The translations under genes and the position numbers were made by a program. From an uncultured bacterium (GTDB taxonomy: Bacteria; Bacillota_I; Bacilli_A; RF39; UBA660), in assembly GCA_947646655.1 (NCBI GenBank), contig CANSHI010000001.1, positions 1 through 64,000 of the forward strand: a stretch of DNA of 64,000 bases, read 5' to 3'. Below the pieces are notes generated by a model. The model did not search any database and was not told where the DNA came from. It worked only from the letters and a program-made list of their open reading frames with translations. Below, piece after piece: positions 1 to 8,491 of this stretch (position 1 is its first letter; each line of letters begins with the position of its first letter).

Positions 1-55
1 CACTTATCTATGGAATTTACCTCTTCAAAGTGGATTTTACTTTTTCATTTGAGCA

Positions 56-88
56 CGAAAAAGTAATTCACATTAAAGCGAATTACTA
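56..88 (-). terminator. rho-independent terminator of yebC
   Basis: An 8-bp inverted repeat (AGTAATTC / GAATTACT) is followed on the minus strand by a T-run. It overlaps the yebC stop codon. Bases 1-55 show no gene I can support. Confidence 0.75.
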
Positions 89-805
89 GTCCATTTTAAC
101 ATTTGTATAAATTTGAGATACATCTTCGATATCGTTTAACATTTTATAAAGTTTGTTAAAAATTTCTAGATCTTCTCCCTCGAGAGTTACTTTGTCTTTA
201 GGGTACATGCCTATTTCATCTATTTCGTATTCGGCATTTGGAATAAGTGTATCTATGACATCTTTAACTTTCGATGCATCTTTAGCATCAGCACTTACTA
301 TAAGTAGGCCTTCATCGTTTTCTAAATCTTTAATTTCAATTCCAGCATCTAAAAGTGCTTCAAAAAGTTCGCTTTCTTTATCGCTTTTAATGCCGATTAT
401 TGCTAAATGATCATAATTATATGTTACACTGTTTGTCACACCTAAGCTTTTGTGTACTTTATTAAATGCTGCTCTCACTTCTCCGACTGTACGGTTGACA
501 TTGTCTGTAAGAGTCTTAATTACTAAAGTACTCGAACCAGGACCAAATCCTTCGTAAATGACTTCTTTGTAGTCTTCTTGACCCGCACCTTGAGCTTTTT
601 TGATTGCACGTTCGATTATATCATTAGGAACTTGCTGTTTTTTAGCTTTTTCTACTAGTCTTTTAAGTTCAGAATTGGCTTCAATTTCAGGAACACCTTT
701 TTTACAAGCTAAATATATTTCTTTAGCAAAAGTTGTGTAAATTTTTCCTTTAGCGGCACCAGATGCTTGAATGCTCGCCTTTCTTACTTCATACGCTCTT
801 CCCAT
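86..805 (-). CDS. yebC: YebC/PmpR family protein
   Basis: The protein has 239 residues from the ATG at 805 (MGRAYEVRK), the conserved start of the family. In-frame starts 3 (GTG) and 9 codons upstream exist, and the AAAGGA box sits nearest the GTG, so the exact start is open. Family signatures are visible: GRAYEVRK with the following Ala/Gly-rich helix near the N-terminus, NDIIERAIKKAQG around residue 70, and YEGFGPGS around 90. YebC proteins were annotated as transcription regulators (PmpR). More recent work describes them as ribosome-associated factors that help translate proline-rich stretches. The length is normal for the family. The gene has its own terminator overlapping the stop codon. 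Confidence 0.93.
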   Translation of the reverse strand: MGRAYEVRKASIQASGAAKGKIYTTFAKEIYLACKKGVPEIEANSELKRLVEKAKKQQVPNDIIERAIKKAQGAGQEDYKEVIYEGFGPGSSTLVIKTLTDNVNRTVGEVRAAFNKVHKSLGVTNSVTYNYDHLAIIGIKSDKESELFEALLDAGIEIKDLENDEGLLIVSADAKDASKVKDVIDTLIPNAEYEIDEIGMYPKDKVTLEGEDLEIFNKLYKMLNDIEDVSQIYTNVKMD

Positions 806-879
806 AAATATCACGTTTTCCTTTCTATACAATTATATAATGGATGTTACTTTTTTACAACCCTCAATAAAAAAGAGAC

Positions 880-1935
880 TTACAATTTTTTGGCTTCAGT
901 CTCTATCTTTTCTATTTTAGTTCTATCCATTATCATATAGTTTGAAAATTCTTCTGTTGTCATACTCGGAAAAATATATTTTTTAATCATATAAGTTAAA
1001 CATGCAGTTCGTGAAAAACTCATTGTTTCTTTCACTACCGTTTGTCTAGCAGGCGATAAAATGCTTGATAAATAATATATACTTGTTAAGTCGAGATCAG
1101 CATTTCTAAAGGCTCTATTAGCATATAAAACTGTGCCATCAACCGTTTTAATCGTGCCATCATCATTTTTTAAAGGATCTAGTTTGCTTTCTAGAACTTC
1201 ATACTCTTTAAGCAATAAAGGTTCCATTAATTTAATAATTCTTGAAATCGCGGCATCACTTCTTAGATGAAGCAAAGAGGCAATTTCTTTTAATTCCATT
1301 TTAGAACCCGATTTAAGCCCATAATATTTTTCTATTATTACTCTGATTATAGGGTTAAATAGAGCTAATTTTCTATTTAACTCATAACCATCACAATTAA
1401 GTACTTTAAATGTCGGAACATTACTGAGTCTTAATCTTTCTGCTTCTTCTAAATCGATATATTTAGTAAGATATATAAACTTTCTTCTCAGTTCTTTGTT
1501 ATACTTTTGGGATGTCATAAAGTTTGGAATATTTTCTAACGGAGTTATATAAAATTCGTTAAATTTATTAATAATATCATTAGGATTTGTATTGCAACTA
1601 ACTGATTTTTTTGCATCTCCACACCAAACGTCACGCAGTTTATGAAGATATTTAGTAGGCATAAGGTATAATTTATAACCAAAACTAGGATCTAAAAGTA
1701 AGTATTCTACTTTATAGTTTCCGTATGATTTAAAATAATTAACAGCAAATTGTGGGAACGGTAGTCTTAACTGATTAATAATCGACGAGATTTGTGTCGG
1801 TTTTGTTGGATTATAAGGTTCTTTTTTTAATTCTCTAATTAACAGTGCTAATTCTTCGTTAGCTAATATTTCTCTTTTTTCTTCCCATTCACTTATTCCG
1901 TAATATTCAAACATTTCTTGATTAGTTAGTTCCAT
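880..1935 (-). CDS. divergent sigma-factor-like HTH protein
   Basis: I do not recognise this 351-residue protein as a named family. Residues about 195-245 read like sigma-70 region 4: a YYGL segment, then a helix-turn-helix with the pattern KEIASLLHL...AAISRIIKLMEPLL. The N-terminal 190 residues are rich in aromatic and charged residues and have no clear region 2 signature. There is no signal peptide or membrane segment. A promoter-like TTGACA lies about 45 bp upstream of the ATG at 1935, and the start follows GAGGGGATG as a ribosome site. It lies downstream of recA on the same strand. A similar YxGL-plus-HTH arrangement occurs in the protein at 26346-27590, so this lineage may carry a small family of such proteins. 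Confidence 0.6.
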   Translation of the reverse strand: MELTNQEMFEYYGISEWEEKREILANEELALLIRELKKEPYNPTKPTQISSIINQLRLPFPQFAVNYFKSYGNYKVEYLLLDPSFGYKLYLMPTKYLHKLRDVWCGDAKKSVSCNTNPNDIINKFNEFYITPLENIPNFMTSQKYNKELRRKFIYLTKYIDLEEAERLRLSNVPTFKVLNCDGYELNRKLALFNPIIRVIIEKYYGLKSGSKMELKEIASLLHLRSDAAISRIIKLMEPLLLKEYEVLESKLDPLKNDDGTIKTVDGTVLYANRAFRNADLDLTSIYYLSSILSPARQTVVKETMSFSRTACLTYMIKKYIFPSMTTEEFSNYMIMDRTKIEKIETEAKKL

Positions 1936-1990
1936 AAATAAAACATCCCCTCTTCTTGAGAAGGTATGTTATCATATTTTTTGTATATTG

Positions 1991-3070
1991 TCAAATTTCG
2001 TCTTCGGGCATAACTTCGGGTGTTGTGTCTTTAGGCACCGTTTTTTTTACATTATCTCCGTTTATTTCATAATGTGTACGAATTTTGTCTTCTATTTCTT
2101 CTGCTATATCAGGATTTTCTTTTAAAAATATTTTAGCATTTTCTTTCCCTTGCCCAATTTTTTCGCCATTGTAGGAATACCAAGCACCACTCTTTTCGAC
2201 GATGTCGATATCTGATGCGATATCTAGTAATTCTCCTTCACGTGAAATTCCTTCGCCGTACATTATATCTACAGATATATTTCTAAATGGTGGCGCAACT
2301 TTATTTTTAACGACTTTGATATTTGTTTTATTTCCGATGATTTGATCACCATTTTTGATCTGTTCTCCGCGACGTATGTCTAAACGAATTGTCGAATAAA
2401 ATTTAAGTGCTCTTCCACCTGGGGTAGTTTCAGGATTTCCAAACATTACTCCTACTTTTTCACGAAGCTGATTGATAAAAATTGCTGTCGTCTTAGTTTT
2501 ATTAATATTTCCAGATAGTTTTCTTAAAGCTTGTGACATGAGTCTTGCTTGTAAACCGACATGTGAGTCACCCATCTCACCTTCAATTTCGGCTTGTGGA
2601 ACGAGTGCTGCAACGGAGTCTACAACGATTAAGTTGACAGCCTCACTTTTAACGAGTGCATCTACGATTTCTAGAGCTTGTTCTCCTGTATCAGGTTGGC
2701 TCAATAATAATTCGTCTATGTCGACACCTAAGTTTTTACTATAGACAGGATCGAGAGCGTGTTCTGCATCGATAAAAGCCGCTCTTCCACCTTTTTTTTG
2801 ACATTCGGCAATAGCTTCTAGAGCAATAGTCGTTTTACCACTCGATTCAGGTCCAAATATCTCGATAATTCTTCCTTTTGGAAAACCACCTACTCCGAGT
2901 GCAATATCTAGACTTAATGAACCACTAGGAGTCGTTTCAACTTGAATGTGATCCTCGCTACCCAATTTCATAATAGCGCCTTTACCGAACTGTTTTTCTA
3001 TTTGAGCCATTACTTCTTCTAATGTTTTATCTTTCCCTTGTGATTCTTTTATAGTTGCTTTTTTAGCCAT
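1991..3070 (-). CDS. recA: RecA recombinase
   Basis: This is a full-length RecA of 359 residues. RecA forms ATP-dependent filaments on single-stranded DNA for homologous recombination, and in most bacteria also triggers the SOS response. The Walker A motif GPESSGKT is at residues 73-80. The DNA-binding loop region ([22 protein letters not shown]) and the acidic C-terminal tail are also present. The start ATG follows GGAGGTAAAG. A housekeeping promoter (TTGACA-N17-TAAAAT) ends about 20 bp upstream. A second, more distal promoter-like element at 3152-3181 is nearly identical to the one in front of the peptide-export locus at 40.4 kb. Confidence 0.98.
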   Translation of the reverse strand: MAKKATIKESQGKDKTLEEVMAQIEKQFGKGAIMKLGSEDHIQVETTPSGSLSLDIALGVGGFPKGRIIEIFGPESSGKTTIALEAIAECQKKGGRAAFIDAEHALDPVYSKNLGVDIDELLLSQPDTGEQALEIVDALVKSEAVNLIVVDSVAALVPQAEIEGEMGDSHVGLQARLMSQALRKLSGNINKTKTTAIFINQLREKVGVMFGNPETTPGGRALKFYSTIRLDIRRGEQIKNGDQIIGNKTNIKVVKNKVAPPFRNISVDIMYGEGISREGELLDIASDIDIVEKSGAWYSYNGEKIGQGKENAKIFLKENPDIAEEIEDKIRTHYEINGDNVKKTVPKDTTPEVMPEDEI

Positions 3071-3091
3071 ACTTTACCTCCATATGTATTA

Positions 3092-3120
3092 ATTTTAAAC
3101 TACACTTTTTACTTTGTCAA
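3092..3120 (-). promoter_or_regulatory. recA proximal promoter
   Basis: TTGACA (3120-3115), a 17-bp spacer and TAAAAT (3097-3092) on the minus strand fit a vegetative sigma-A promoter for recA. Confidence 0.75.
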
Positions 3121-3151
3121 TATTTCCTCATATTTTGTCCCTCTAATATAT

Positions 3152-3181
3152 ATTATACCGGATAAATTTGATTTTTCTCAT
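3152..3181 (-). promoter_or_regulatory. distal recA promoter-like element shared with the peptide locus
   Basis: Read on the minus strand, the element is ATGAGAAAAAT, eight variable bases, then TCCGGTATAAT. The last six bases form a perfect -10 box, but there is no TTGACA at the usual distance. The same 30-bp block occurs at 40387-40416 with 27 of 30 bases identical. Conservation beyond a -10 box suggests a regulator site or an alternative-sigma promoter. Confidence 0.55.
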
Positions 3182-3311
3182 AAAAAGAAAGATAAGTTAG
3201 AATTTGTAAACTTGTGAACAATTTTACAATAGTACGTGTACAACAACTATACATGTCAAAAATTCTAGTATTTTGTAGAAAAAAATGTTATAATACCTTT
3301 GGTGGTAAAAA

Positions 3312-4673
3312 ATGAAAACAACAATAGCAATAGTAACTTGTAAATTACTAACATTCGTATGTAAAATAATGGGAAAACTTATCGGGCACGATGGTACAGT
3401 ATATCCTGGAAGTATTGCATTAAAATTCGATAAATTTGTTTTGGACAAAATAGTTTATCCAAAGTATGTGATCGCGGTGACTGGTTCTACTGGAAAAGGT
3501 TCGACTACTAGTATGATCGCACATATTTTAAAATCATCAGGCAAAGAAATATTATGGAATGAAAATGGTTCCAACGTAAAAAATGGGACTGCATCTTTAA
3601 TTTTAAGTCATTCAGGTATATTTTCACATAAACTAAAAACTGATATATTGCTCTTAGAAATGGATGAACAATATTTGGCACAAACTTTTAGAAAATCTGT
3701 TATAACTCATCTTTGTATAACTAATATTATGAGAGACCAACCAGCTAGAAATATACATCCTCAAGTGATTTACGATAAAATCGTCTCTGCTGTAAAGGAA
3801 GATACACATATAATTTTAAATGTCGACGATCCTCTTTTGAATAGAATAAGATATGCTTATGATAATAAAATTACAACTTATGGTATAGCTAAAAATAAGT
3901 ATGATTTGGAAAGTGCCCCTAATTATGCAATAGATTTTGCTTATTGTCCTAGTTGTCAAAGTAAAATCGAATACGAAGCTTACCATTATGGAAATTTAGG
4001 TGTATATAAATGTCCTACTTGTTCTTTTAAACGTAGTGATCCCGATTATGAAGCAAGCGAAATCGACTTGAAAAATAAAACTTTCAAGATAGATAAAGAT
4101 TATTTAAAATTAAATCGAAATGCTTTATTTGCGGTTTACTACACTACTCTTGCATATGCAATCTGTGATATTATTGGAGTACAAAAAGAAGATATTTTAA
4201 AAAATATTAATGACAATATGATGGAAAGTCAAACTATTAAAGAATACAAATTGAATAATCGTAACTTTGAAATTTTGGATGTTAAAAATGAAACTGCCCT
4301 TTCGTTCGTTCAAGCACTTAGCTACATTAAAAATCAATCAGGAAAGAAAACAGTTGTAATGGGTGTCGAAAAAGTTAGCAGAAGATATATTTATAATGAT
4401 CTATCTTGGCTATGGGATATCAATTTTGAAACTTTAAACGATGATACAATCGATAAAATTTATTTGATAGGACTTTTTAAATATGATATCGCAGTTAGAC
4501 TCGACTATGCTCTTATAGATCCAAACAAAATCGTCTTTGTCGATGACGTTAACAATTTGATGAATGAAATTAAAGAATCTAGTGAGGGCGACATATATGC
4601 ACTACTCTACTATGACCTTAAGCCAACCATTAAAGGTTTATTAAAGGAGGAAGACAATGAAAAAAATAATTAA
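3312..4673 (+). CDS. murT: MurT, lipid II isoglutaminyl synthase ligase subunit
   Basis: This 453-residue Mur-ligase-like protein is MurT. With GatD it amidates the alpha-carboxylate of D-Glu in the lipid II stem peptide. The P-loop TGSTGKGS is at residues 57-64. Four cysteines (C212, C215, C234, C237) form the zinc-ribbon insertion typical of MurT. The C-terminal DUF1727-like region keeps the NDLSW segment that supplies the conserved Asp. The start follows GGTGGTAAAAA and a TATAAT box. The gene overlaps gatD by 17 bp, as expected for a two-subunit enzyme. The partner GatD lacks its glutaminase residues, so the ammonia source is uncertain. Confidence 0.93.
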   Translation: MKTTIAIVTCKLLTFVCKIMGKLIGHDGTVYPGSIALKFDKFVLDKIVYPKYVIAVTGSTGKGSTTSMIAHILKSSGKEILWNENGSNVKNGTASLILSHSGIFSHKLKTDILLLEMDEQYLAQTFRKSVITHLCITNIMRDQPARNIHPQVIYDKIVSAVKEDTHIILNVDDPLLNRIRYAYDNKITTYGIAKNKYDLESAPNYAIDFAYCPSCQSKIEYEAYHYGNLGVYKCPTCSFKRSDPDYEASEIDLKNKTFKIDKDYLKLNRNALFAVYYTTLAYAICDIIGVQKEDILKNINDNMMESQTIKEYKLNNRNFEILDVKNETALSFVQALSYIKNQSGKKTVVMGVEKVSRRYIYNDLSWLWDINFETLNDDTIDKIYLIGLFKYDIAVRLDYALIDPNKIVFVDDVNNLMNEIKESSEGDIYALLYYDLKPTIKGLLKEEDNEKNN

Positions 4674-5370
4674 AATTGCTCATCTTTATTATGATCTTTT
4701 AAATCTTTATGGAGAATCAGGTAACATTAAAGCTTTAAAGAGATTTATCGAGAGACAAAATGTCGAATGTGAAATCCACTTTTTAACTTTAGGCGATAAA
4801 ATCGATTTTGAGAAGTATGATCTTTATTATATGGGGCAAGGAAGTGAAGAAGCACAAGTCATGGTTTTAAACGAACTTATGCCACATGTAAAGGAAATTA
4901 AATCTGCTATCGAAGTGGGCAAGATGTTTTTAACAACAGGAAATTCTATGGAACTTTTTGGAATGAGAATACGTGTCAAAGAAGGAAAACCGATTCCATG
5001 TCTTAAAATATTCAGCTTTAATTCGAATGAGGCTGGACATCGTCTAGTTAGTGATCTATTTTATGATTTTGACGAATTGCCAGTAGGCAAAGGTAGTAAA
5101 GTTTTATCTTTCAAAAATTGCAAATGTAATATTATGAATAATGAAAATGAACGACCTTTTAAATATTCCGATAATATCCATTATAAACATTTTTTTGGAG
5201 TCATGTCTGTCGGTCCTCTTCTCATTAGAAATCCTTATTTTACCGATTATTTACTCGAAGAGTTGTTTGATTCTTTAGGATATGATTATGAAGCTCATAC
5301 AGACAGTATCGAATACAAGGCTTATCACGAATTTGTTAAAAATATGATAACAAATCGCAAGTTAGACTAG
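4657..5370 (+). CDS. gatD: GatD-like amidotransferase subunit lacking catalytic residues
   Basis: This 237-residue protein aligns along its length with GatD, the class I glutamine amidotransferase partner of MurT. Conserved scaffold is clear: LNLYGESGNI near residues 16-24, MGQGSEEAQ at 59-67, and GPLL..NP at 186-192. The nucleophile elbow, normally T-I-C-G-G, reads T-T-G-N-S at residues 93-97, so the catalytic Cys is Gly. The catalytic His of the H-G-P motif is Val185. I infer a protein without glutaminase activity, perhaps a structural partner of MurT or a channel for free ammonia. It is translationally coupled to murT. Confidence 0.85.
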   Translation: MKKIIKIAHLYYDLLNLYGESGNIKALKRFIERQNVECEIHFLTLGDKIDFEKYDLYYMGQGSEEAQVMVLNELMPHVKEIKSAIEVGKMFLTTGNSMELFGMRIRVKEGKPIPCLKIFSFNSNEAGHRLVSDLFYDFDELPVGKGSKVLSFKNCKCNIMNNENERPFKYSDNIHYKHFFGVMSVGPLLIRNPYFTDYLLEELFDSLGYDYEAHTDSIEYKAYHEFVKNMITNRKLD

Positions 5371-5388
5371 ATAGTTCTAGTCTTTTTT
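5365..5388 (+). terminator. terminator after murT-gatD
   Basis: The inverted repeat GACTAG-N6-CTAGTC is followed by six T. It begins at the gatD stop codon. Confidence 0.85.
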
Positions 5389-5424
5389 GATATAATTTTG
5401 TTATGATAAGGAAGTGTTTATTAT

Positions 5425-6135
5425 ATGGAACCAATACACATAGTTACAGATAAAAATAATATTGGTGAATTAGTTTTAATGCCCGGCGATCCTTTGAGAG
5501 CAAAATATATCGCGGATAATTTTTTAGAAAATGCGAAGCTTATAAATGAGGTAAGAAATATGCTCGGATTTACTGGAACTTATAAGGGTAAAGTGGTGAG
5601 CGTAATATCTTCTGGTATGGGTATTCCTTCGATCGGCATTTATGCTCATGAATTGGTCAAGTTTTATGGAGTTAAGAAAATAATAAGAATCGGAAGTGCT
5701 GGATCACTAGACCCAAAAGTACATATGAGAGATATAGTTGTTGCAGAGGATGCGCGAAGCTTAAGTACTTTTGCCTTAGCAGCAAGTCAAGATGAGTCAC
5801 ACATAAAATATGCTAGCAAAGACTTAATAGAAGATATAAAAAGTGTTGATAGTAATGCTGTTATACATTACGGCTCTATTTTAACAAGTGATACATTTGA
5901 TCCTTATACTGGTGGAATAGATGAAGTTTTAAATATATTGGATTTTAAAGATCCATTAGCAAGCGAAATGGAAGCTTTTGGCTTGTATCATATAGGAGAA
6001 ATTACAAATACTAAAGTAGCTGCGATGCTTACTATTGTCGATAGTAAATTTGAAAATGTCAATTTGACGAGCGAAGAGAGACAAACGTCACTAAACGATA
6101 TGATAAAGCTTGCACTGGAGGCGATAATTAAATGA
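5425..6135 (+). CDS. deoD: purine-nucleoside phosphorylase, DeoD type
   Basis: This 236-residue protein is a hexameric-type purine-nucleoside phosphorylase. It cleaves (deoxy)inosine, guanosine or adenosine with phosphate to give base plus (deoxy)ribose-1-phosphate. Family motifs are seen: LMPGDPLRAKYIA near residue 18, RIGSAGS around 92 and EMEAFGLY around 180. The catalytic Asp is kept in TIVDSKF, where S-D is more usual. The start follows AAGGAAG. It overlaps the adenosine deaminase gene by 4 bp (ATGA type), so the pair probably forms one purine-salvage transcript. Confidence 0.94.
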   Translation: MEPIHIVTDKNNIGELVLMPGDPLRAKYIADNFLENAKLINEVRNMLGFTGTYKGKVVSVISSGMGIPSIGIYAHELVKFYGVKKIIRIGSAGSLDPKVHMRDIVVAEDARSLSTFALAASQDESHIKYASKDLIEDIKSVDSNAVIHYGSILTSDTFDPYTGGIDEVLNILDFKDPLASEMEAFGLYHIGEITNTKVAAMLTIVDSKFENVNLTSEERQTSLNDMIKLALEAIIK

Positions 6136-7091
6136 AAAAATATGAGAATTTAAAGAAGGTTGAACTACATTGTCACTTAGATGGCTCACTCGATCCCGTT
6201 AGAGTATCTAAATGGACACGTAAAAATGTTTCAGAAATTATAGATAAGTTGAGATTACAAAGACAAGGTGATTTAAACGATTATTTAAAAATGTTTGAGT
6301 ATCCAATAAGTCTTTTGCATAATCGTCAAAGGTTGAAAGAAGCAGCAGAGGTTTTGTGTAGAGATTTAAAAAAAGACTCTGTTATATATGCTGAGATTAG
6401 AATGGATCCCCTTTCACATACTAAGAAAGATTTGAACGTCAAAGATGTCGTCGAAGCAGTTTTAGAAGGTATTAACAATAGTACTTTGAAAGCTAAACTT
6501 ATTTTATGTATGAAACGGGAACGCGAAGAGGCAGAAAATAAGATGGTTATCGATGTCGCTAAGAAATACTTGAAAAAAGGTGTCGCTGCTATAGATCTTT
6601 CGGGAAGTGAAGGAGATTACCCTACTCGATGCTTTAAAAATTTATTTCTATACGCTAAAGAACAAGGTGTACCGTTCGTAATACATGCTGGCGAGGCTGG
6701 AACGAGCGATGATATCAATTGTGCTATATCTTTCGGGGCAAGCCGTATAGGTCATGGAGTTAAAGCTATTACTAGTTTTGAAGTTATGGAAAAATTAAAA
6801 AAATATGATATACCTCTAGAAATATGTTTGACTAGCAATGTCCATACAGGCTTATATCCTAAATATAGCGATCACCCTATCATGAGATTAGTCGATTCAG
6901 GAGTCAAGGTCACAATCAATACAGATAATAGAACGATATCTAATACTACTCTAACCGATGAATATAATTTGCTCAATAAATATTTCGGGTTTACTATTAC
7001 CGATTTTGTAGAAATGAATAGATATGCTGTAAAGCATGCTTTCTTAAGCGATAAAGAAAAAGAAGAACTTTTAAAACAATTAGAGAAATAG
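6132..7091 (+). CDS. add: adenosine deaminase
   Basis: This 319-residue amidohydrolase converts adenosine or deoxyadenosine to inosine and ammonia. Zinc ligands and catalytic residues are visible: ELHCHLDGS at residues 11-19, HAGEAG near 195, the catalytic His in RIGHGV near 218, and INTDNRTIS near 270. The length is slightly short for the family but complete. It is coupled to deoD, which accepts inosine, so the two genes give consecutive steps of purine salvage. A hairpin terminator follows at 7095-7123. Confidence 0.95.
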   Translation: MKKYENLKKVELHCHLDGSLDPVRVSKWTRKNVSEIIDKLRLQRQGDLNDYLKMFEYPISLLHNRQRLKEAAEVLCRDLKKDSVIYAEIRMDPLSHTKKDLNVKDVVEAVLEGINNSTLKAKLILCMKREREEAENKMVIDVAKKYLKKGVAAIDLSGSEGDYPTRCFKNLFLYAKEQGVPFVIHAGEAGTSDDINCAISFGASRIGHGVKAITSFEVMEKLKKYDIPLEICLTSNVHTGLYPKYSDHPIMRLVDSGVKVTINTDNRTISNTTLTDEYNLLNKYFGFTITDFVEMNRYAVKHAFLSDKEKEELLKQLEK

Positions 7092-7094
7092 ATA

Positions 7095-7123
7095 AAGTCT
7101 AAAGTTATTAGGCTTTATTTTTC
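7095..7123 (+). terminator. terminator after add
   Basis: The stem AAAGTCTAA / TTAGGCTTT (one G-U pair) is followed by ATTTTT. Confidence 0.75.
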
Positions 7124-7172
7124 TTGTAATTTTAAAATAGTTGTGTATAATACACTCATTAGGAGTGATTGT

Positions 7173-7658
7173 ATGGAAAAGTTAATTGATATAAATGGTT
7201 ATTGGAATACAACATTTGATAATACTTTTTTGAATAATGATATGTGGTATGGTCAAATTGTATTAAATGAGGATGGAAGATTTGAGGGTATTATTGTAGA
7301 TCAAGAAGATCATTATAAGGGTGAATGTTTAATCGGAGGTATGTGTACAGAAAAATATATGGAATTTATTGTTATAAGTTCTTTTATAGATATTCCTCCT
7401 ATAGTTTATAAAGTACAAAATGTTAAAGATGGCTTTTTGGGACGAGCTTATGAACTTGGAGAAGACGATCAAGAGATCGAAATAGGAAACTCGTTTGTAA
7501 TTGTACAAGACAAAGTTTATTCAACCGATGATGATATTACTAAATATAAGCATAGTATAGATAATTGGAAAGATTTGCTCATGTGCCCAGTATCTGAATT
7601 TGCATATATTGAATTTTTAGATAGTCTAGATTGCAAAAGTAAAAAAACTCAAAAATAA
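7173..7658 (+). CDS. hypothetical acidic protein
   Basis: I do not recognise this 161-residue protein. I chose the ATG at 7173, eight bases after TAGGAGTG, because it sits about 25 bp after a good promoter (TTGTAA-N16-TATAAT). The upstream in-frame ATG at 7143 lies inside that -10 box. The sequence is acidic with several Gly-Gly and aromatic residues (WYGQIVLNEDGRFEG near residue 25) and looks like a small all-beta cytosolic protein. It has no signal peptide, membrane helix or Cys motif. It is monocistronic and followed by AT-rich sequence before the convergent yneF. Confidence 0.7.
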   Translation: MEKLIDINGYWNTTFDNTFLNNDMWYGQIVLNEDGRFEGIIVDQEDHYKGECLIGGMCTEKYMEFIVISSFIDIPPIVYKVQNVKDGFLGRAYELGEDDQEIEIGNSFVIVQDKVYSTDDDITKYKHSIDNWKDLLMCPVSEFAYIEFLDSLDCKSKKTQK

Positions 7659-7759
7659 AAAGACTACTGACCTTTAAAGTATAATTTTAAAAATTGCTCT
7701 AGAGGTTTTTATTTTGTCTTTTAAAAGTGTCTAATATGATTTTTAAAATTTTAGTCAAA

Positions 7760-7795
7760 AAAAACAGAACGAACTTATTTGCTATGTCTGTTTAT
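7760..7795 (-). terminator. terminator after yneF
   Basis: On the minus strand AACAGA and TCTGTT pair across a loop of about 18 bases and are followed by eight T. It lies close to the yneF stop codon. Confidence 0.55.
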
Positions 7796-7993
7796 TTCTC
7801 TCATAACTTGTTTAACTTGCTTTTGGCTAGGTTTTCTACCCATACTGCTCATCATTGCTTCGATCATTTTTTCGTTAATAGGAGGATTTTCTTTCATAAA
7901 TTTTTGCATAAAATGTTTGGCTATTAGAAATCCAATTATCAACCCTACTACTAAACCTGCTACTATTAAAAGTATGTCGTGAACTATTTCCAT
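7775..7993 (-). CDS. yneF: YneF-type UPF0154 membrane protein
   Basis: This 72-residue protein has one N-terminal membrane helix (about residues 7-27, rich in I, L, V and G). A conserved cytosolic tail follows, with PPINEKMIEAMM.SMGRKPSQKQVKQVMR, the signature of the UPF0154/YneF family of Bacilli. Its function is not established. The start follows AAGGAGATG. It lies directly downstream of the SirA-like gene, the same order as yneE(sirA)-yneF in Bacillus subtilis, which supports both assignments. Confidence 0.9.
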   Translation of the reverse strand: MEIVHDILLIVAGLVVGLIIGFLIAKHFMQKFMKENPPINEKMIEAMMSSMGRKPSQKQVKQVMREINRHSK

Positions 7994-8035
7994 AAAATTT
8001 CATCTCCTTAAAAATATTATACTAAACTTGTAATC

Positions 8036-8440
8036 TTAAGACAACCAAAAATAATCTTTAGTGCCAAAATCGATGACAAATAAGTTCGGTATGTTTTTAA
8101 GTGTCTTAAAAAAAGTTGGATTATTGTCGGAACTTTTTAATTTTAAATAAGTTTTATATATAGTTAGTTTAGATGATTCGTCAGTGTAATAGTTATTGAT
8201 GATGTGATTATTGTTAAATTTAGTATAGTAATCTGATTCACGTAATGAATTGAAAATTGAAAGGTTTAATGATCGTACGTCGTTGCGATCGCATACTTCT
8301 TCATAGAGACGTACTGCTAAAGAAATGTCTGTTCGATCCATGGAATGTATGTTATCTAGTGCCTTGTAAAGATTAAATGGTTTATTTTTTGTTATAGTTT
8401 TAAATTCGTTAGTTATTTTAAAAATGTAAAATGTCCTCAT
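8036..8440 (-). CDS. sirA: SirA-like sporulation inhibitor of replication
   Basis: This 134-residue protein starts MRTFYIFKI and ends FKTLKNIPNLFVIDFG then KDYFWLS. This matches the beginning and the FFEVLKK...FLAMDF...YGWL end of Bacillus SirA (YneE). SirA binds DnaA domain I to block new rounds of replication when a cell commits to sporulation. The middle is divergent, with many Asn and Tyr. The assignment rests on the two conserved ends plus synteny with yneF immediately downstream. It agrees with the other sporulation genes in this window. Confidence 0.75.
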   Translation of the reverse strand: MRTFYIFKITNEFKTITKNKPFNLYKALDNIHSMDRTDISLAVRLYEEVCDRNDVRSLNLSIFNSLRESDYYTKFNNNHIINNYYTDESSKLTIYKTYLKLKSSDNNPTFFKTLKNIPNLFVIDFGTKDYFWLS

Positions 8441-8451
8441 ATGTTATCACC

Positions 8452-8482
8452 AAAAAAATCATATCACATAGGATATGATTTT
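8452..8482 (-). terminator. terminator after thiI
   Basis: The nine-bp perfect inverted repeat AATCATATC / GATATGATT is followed by a T-run on the minus strand, ten bases past the thiI stop codon. Confidence 0.85.
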
Positions 8483-8491
8483 CATGTCGAA

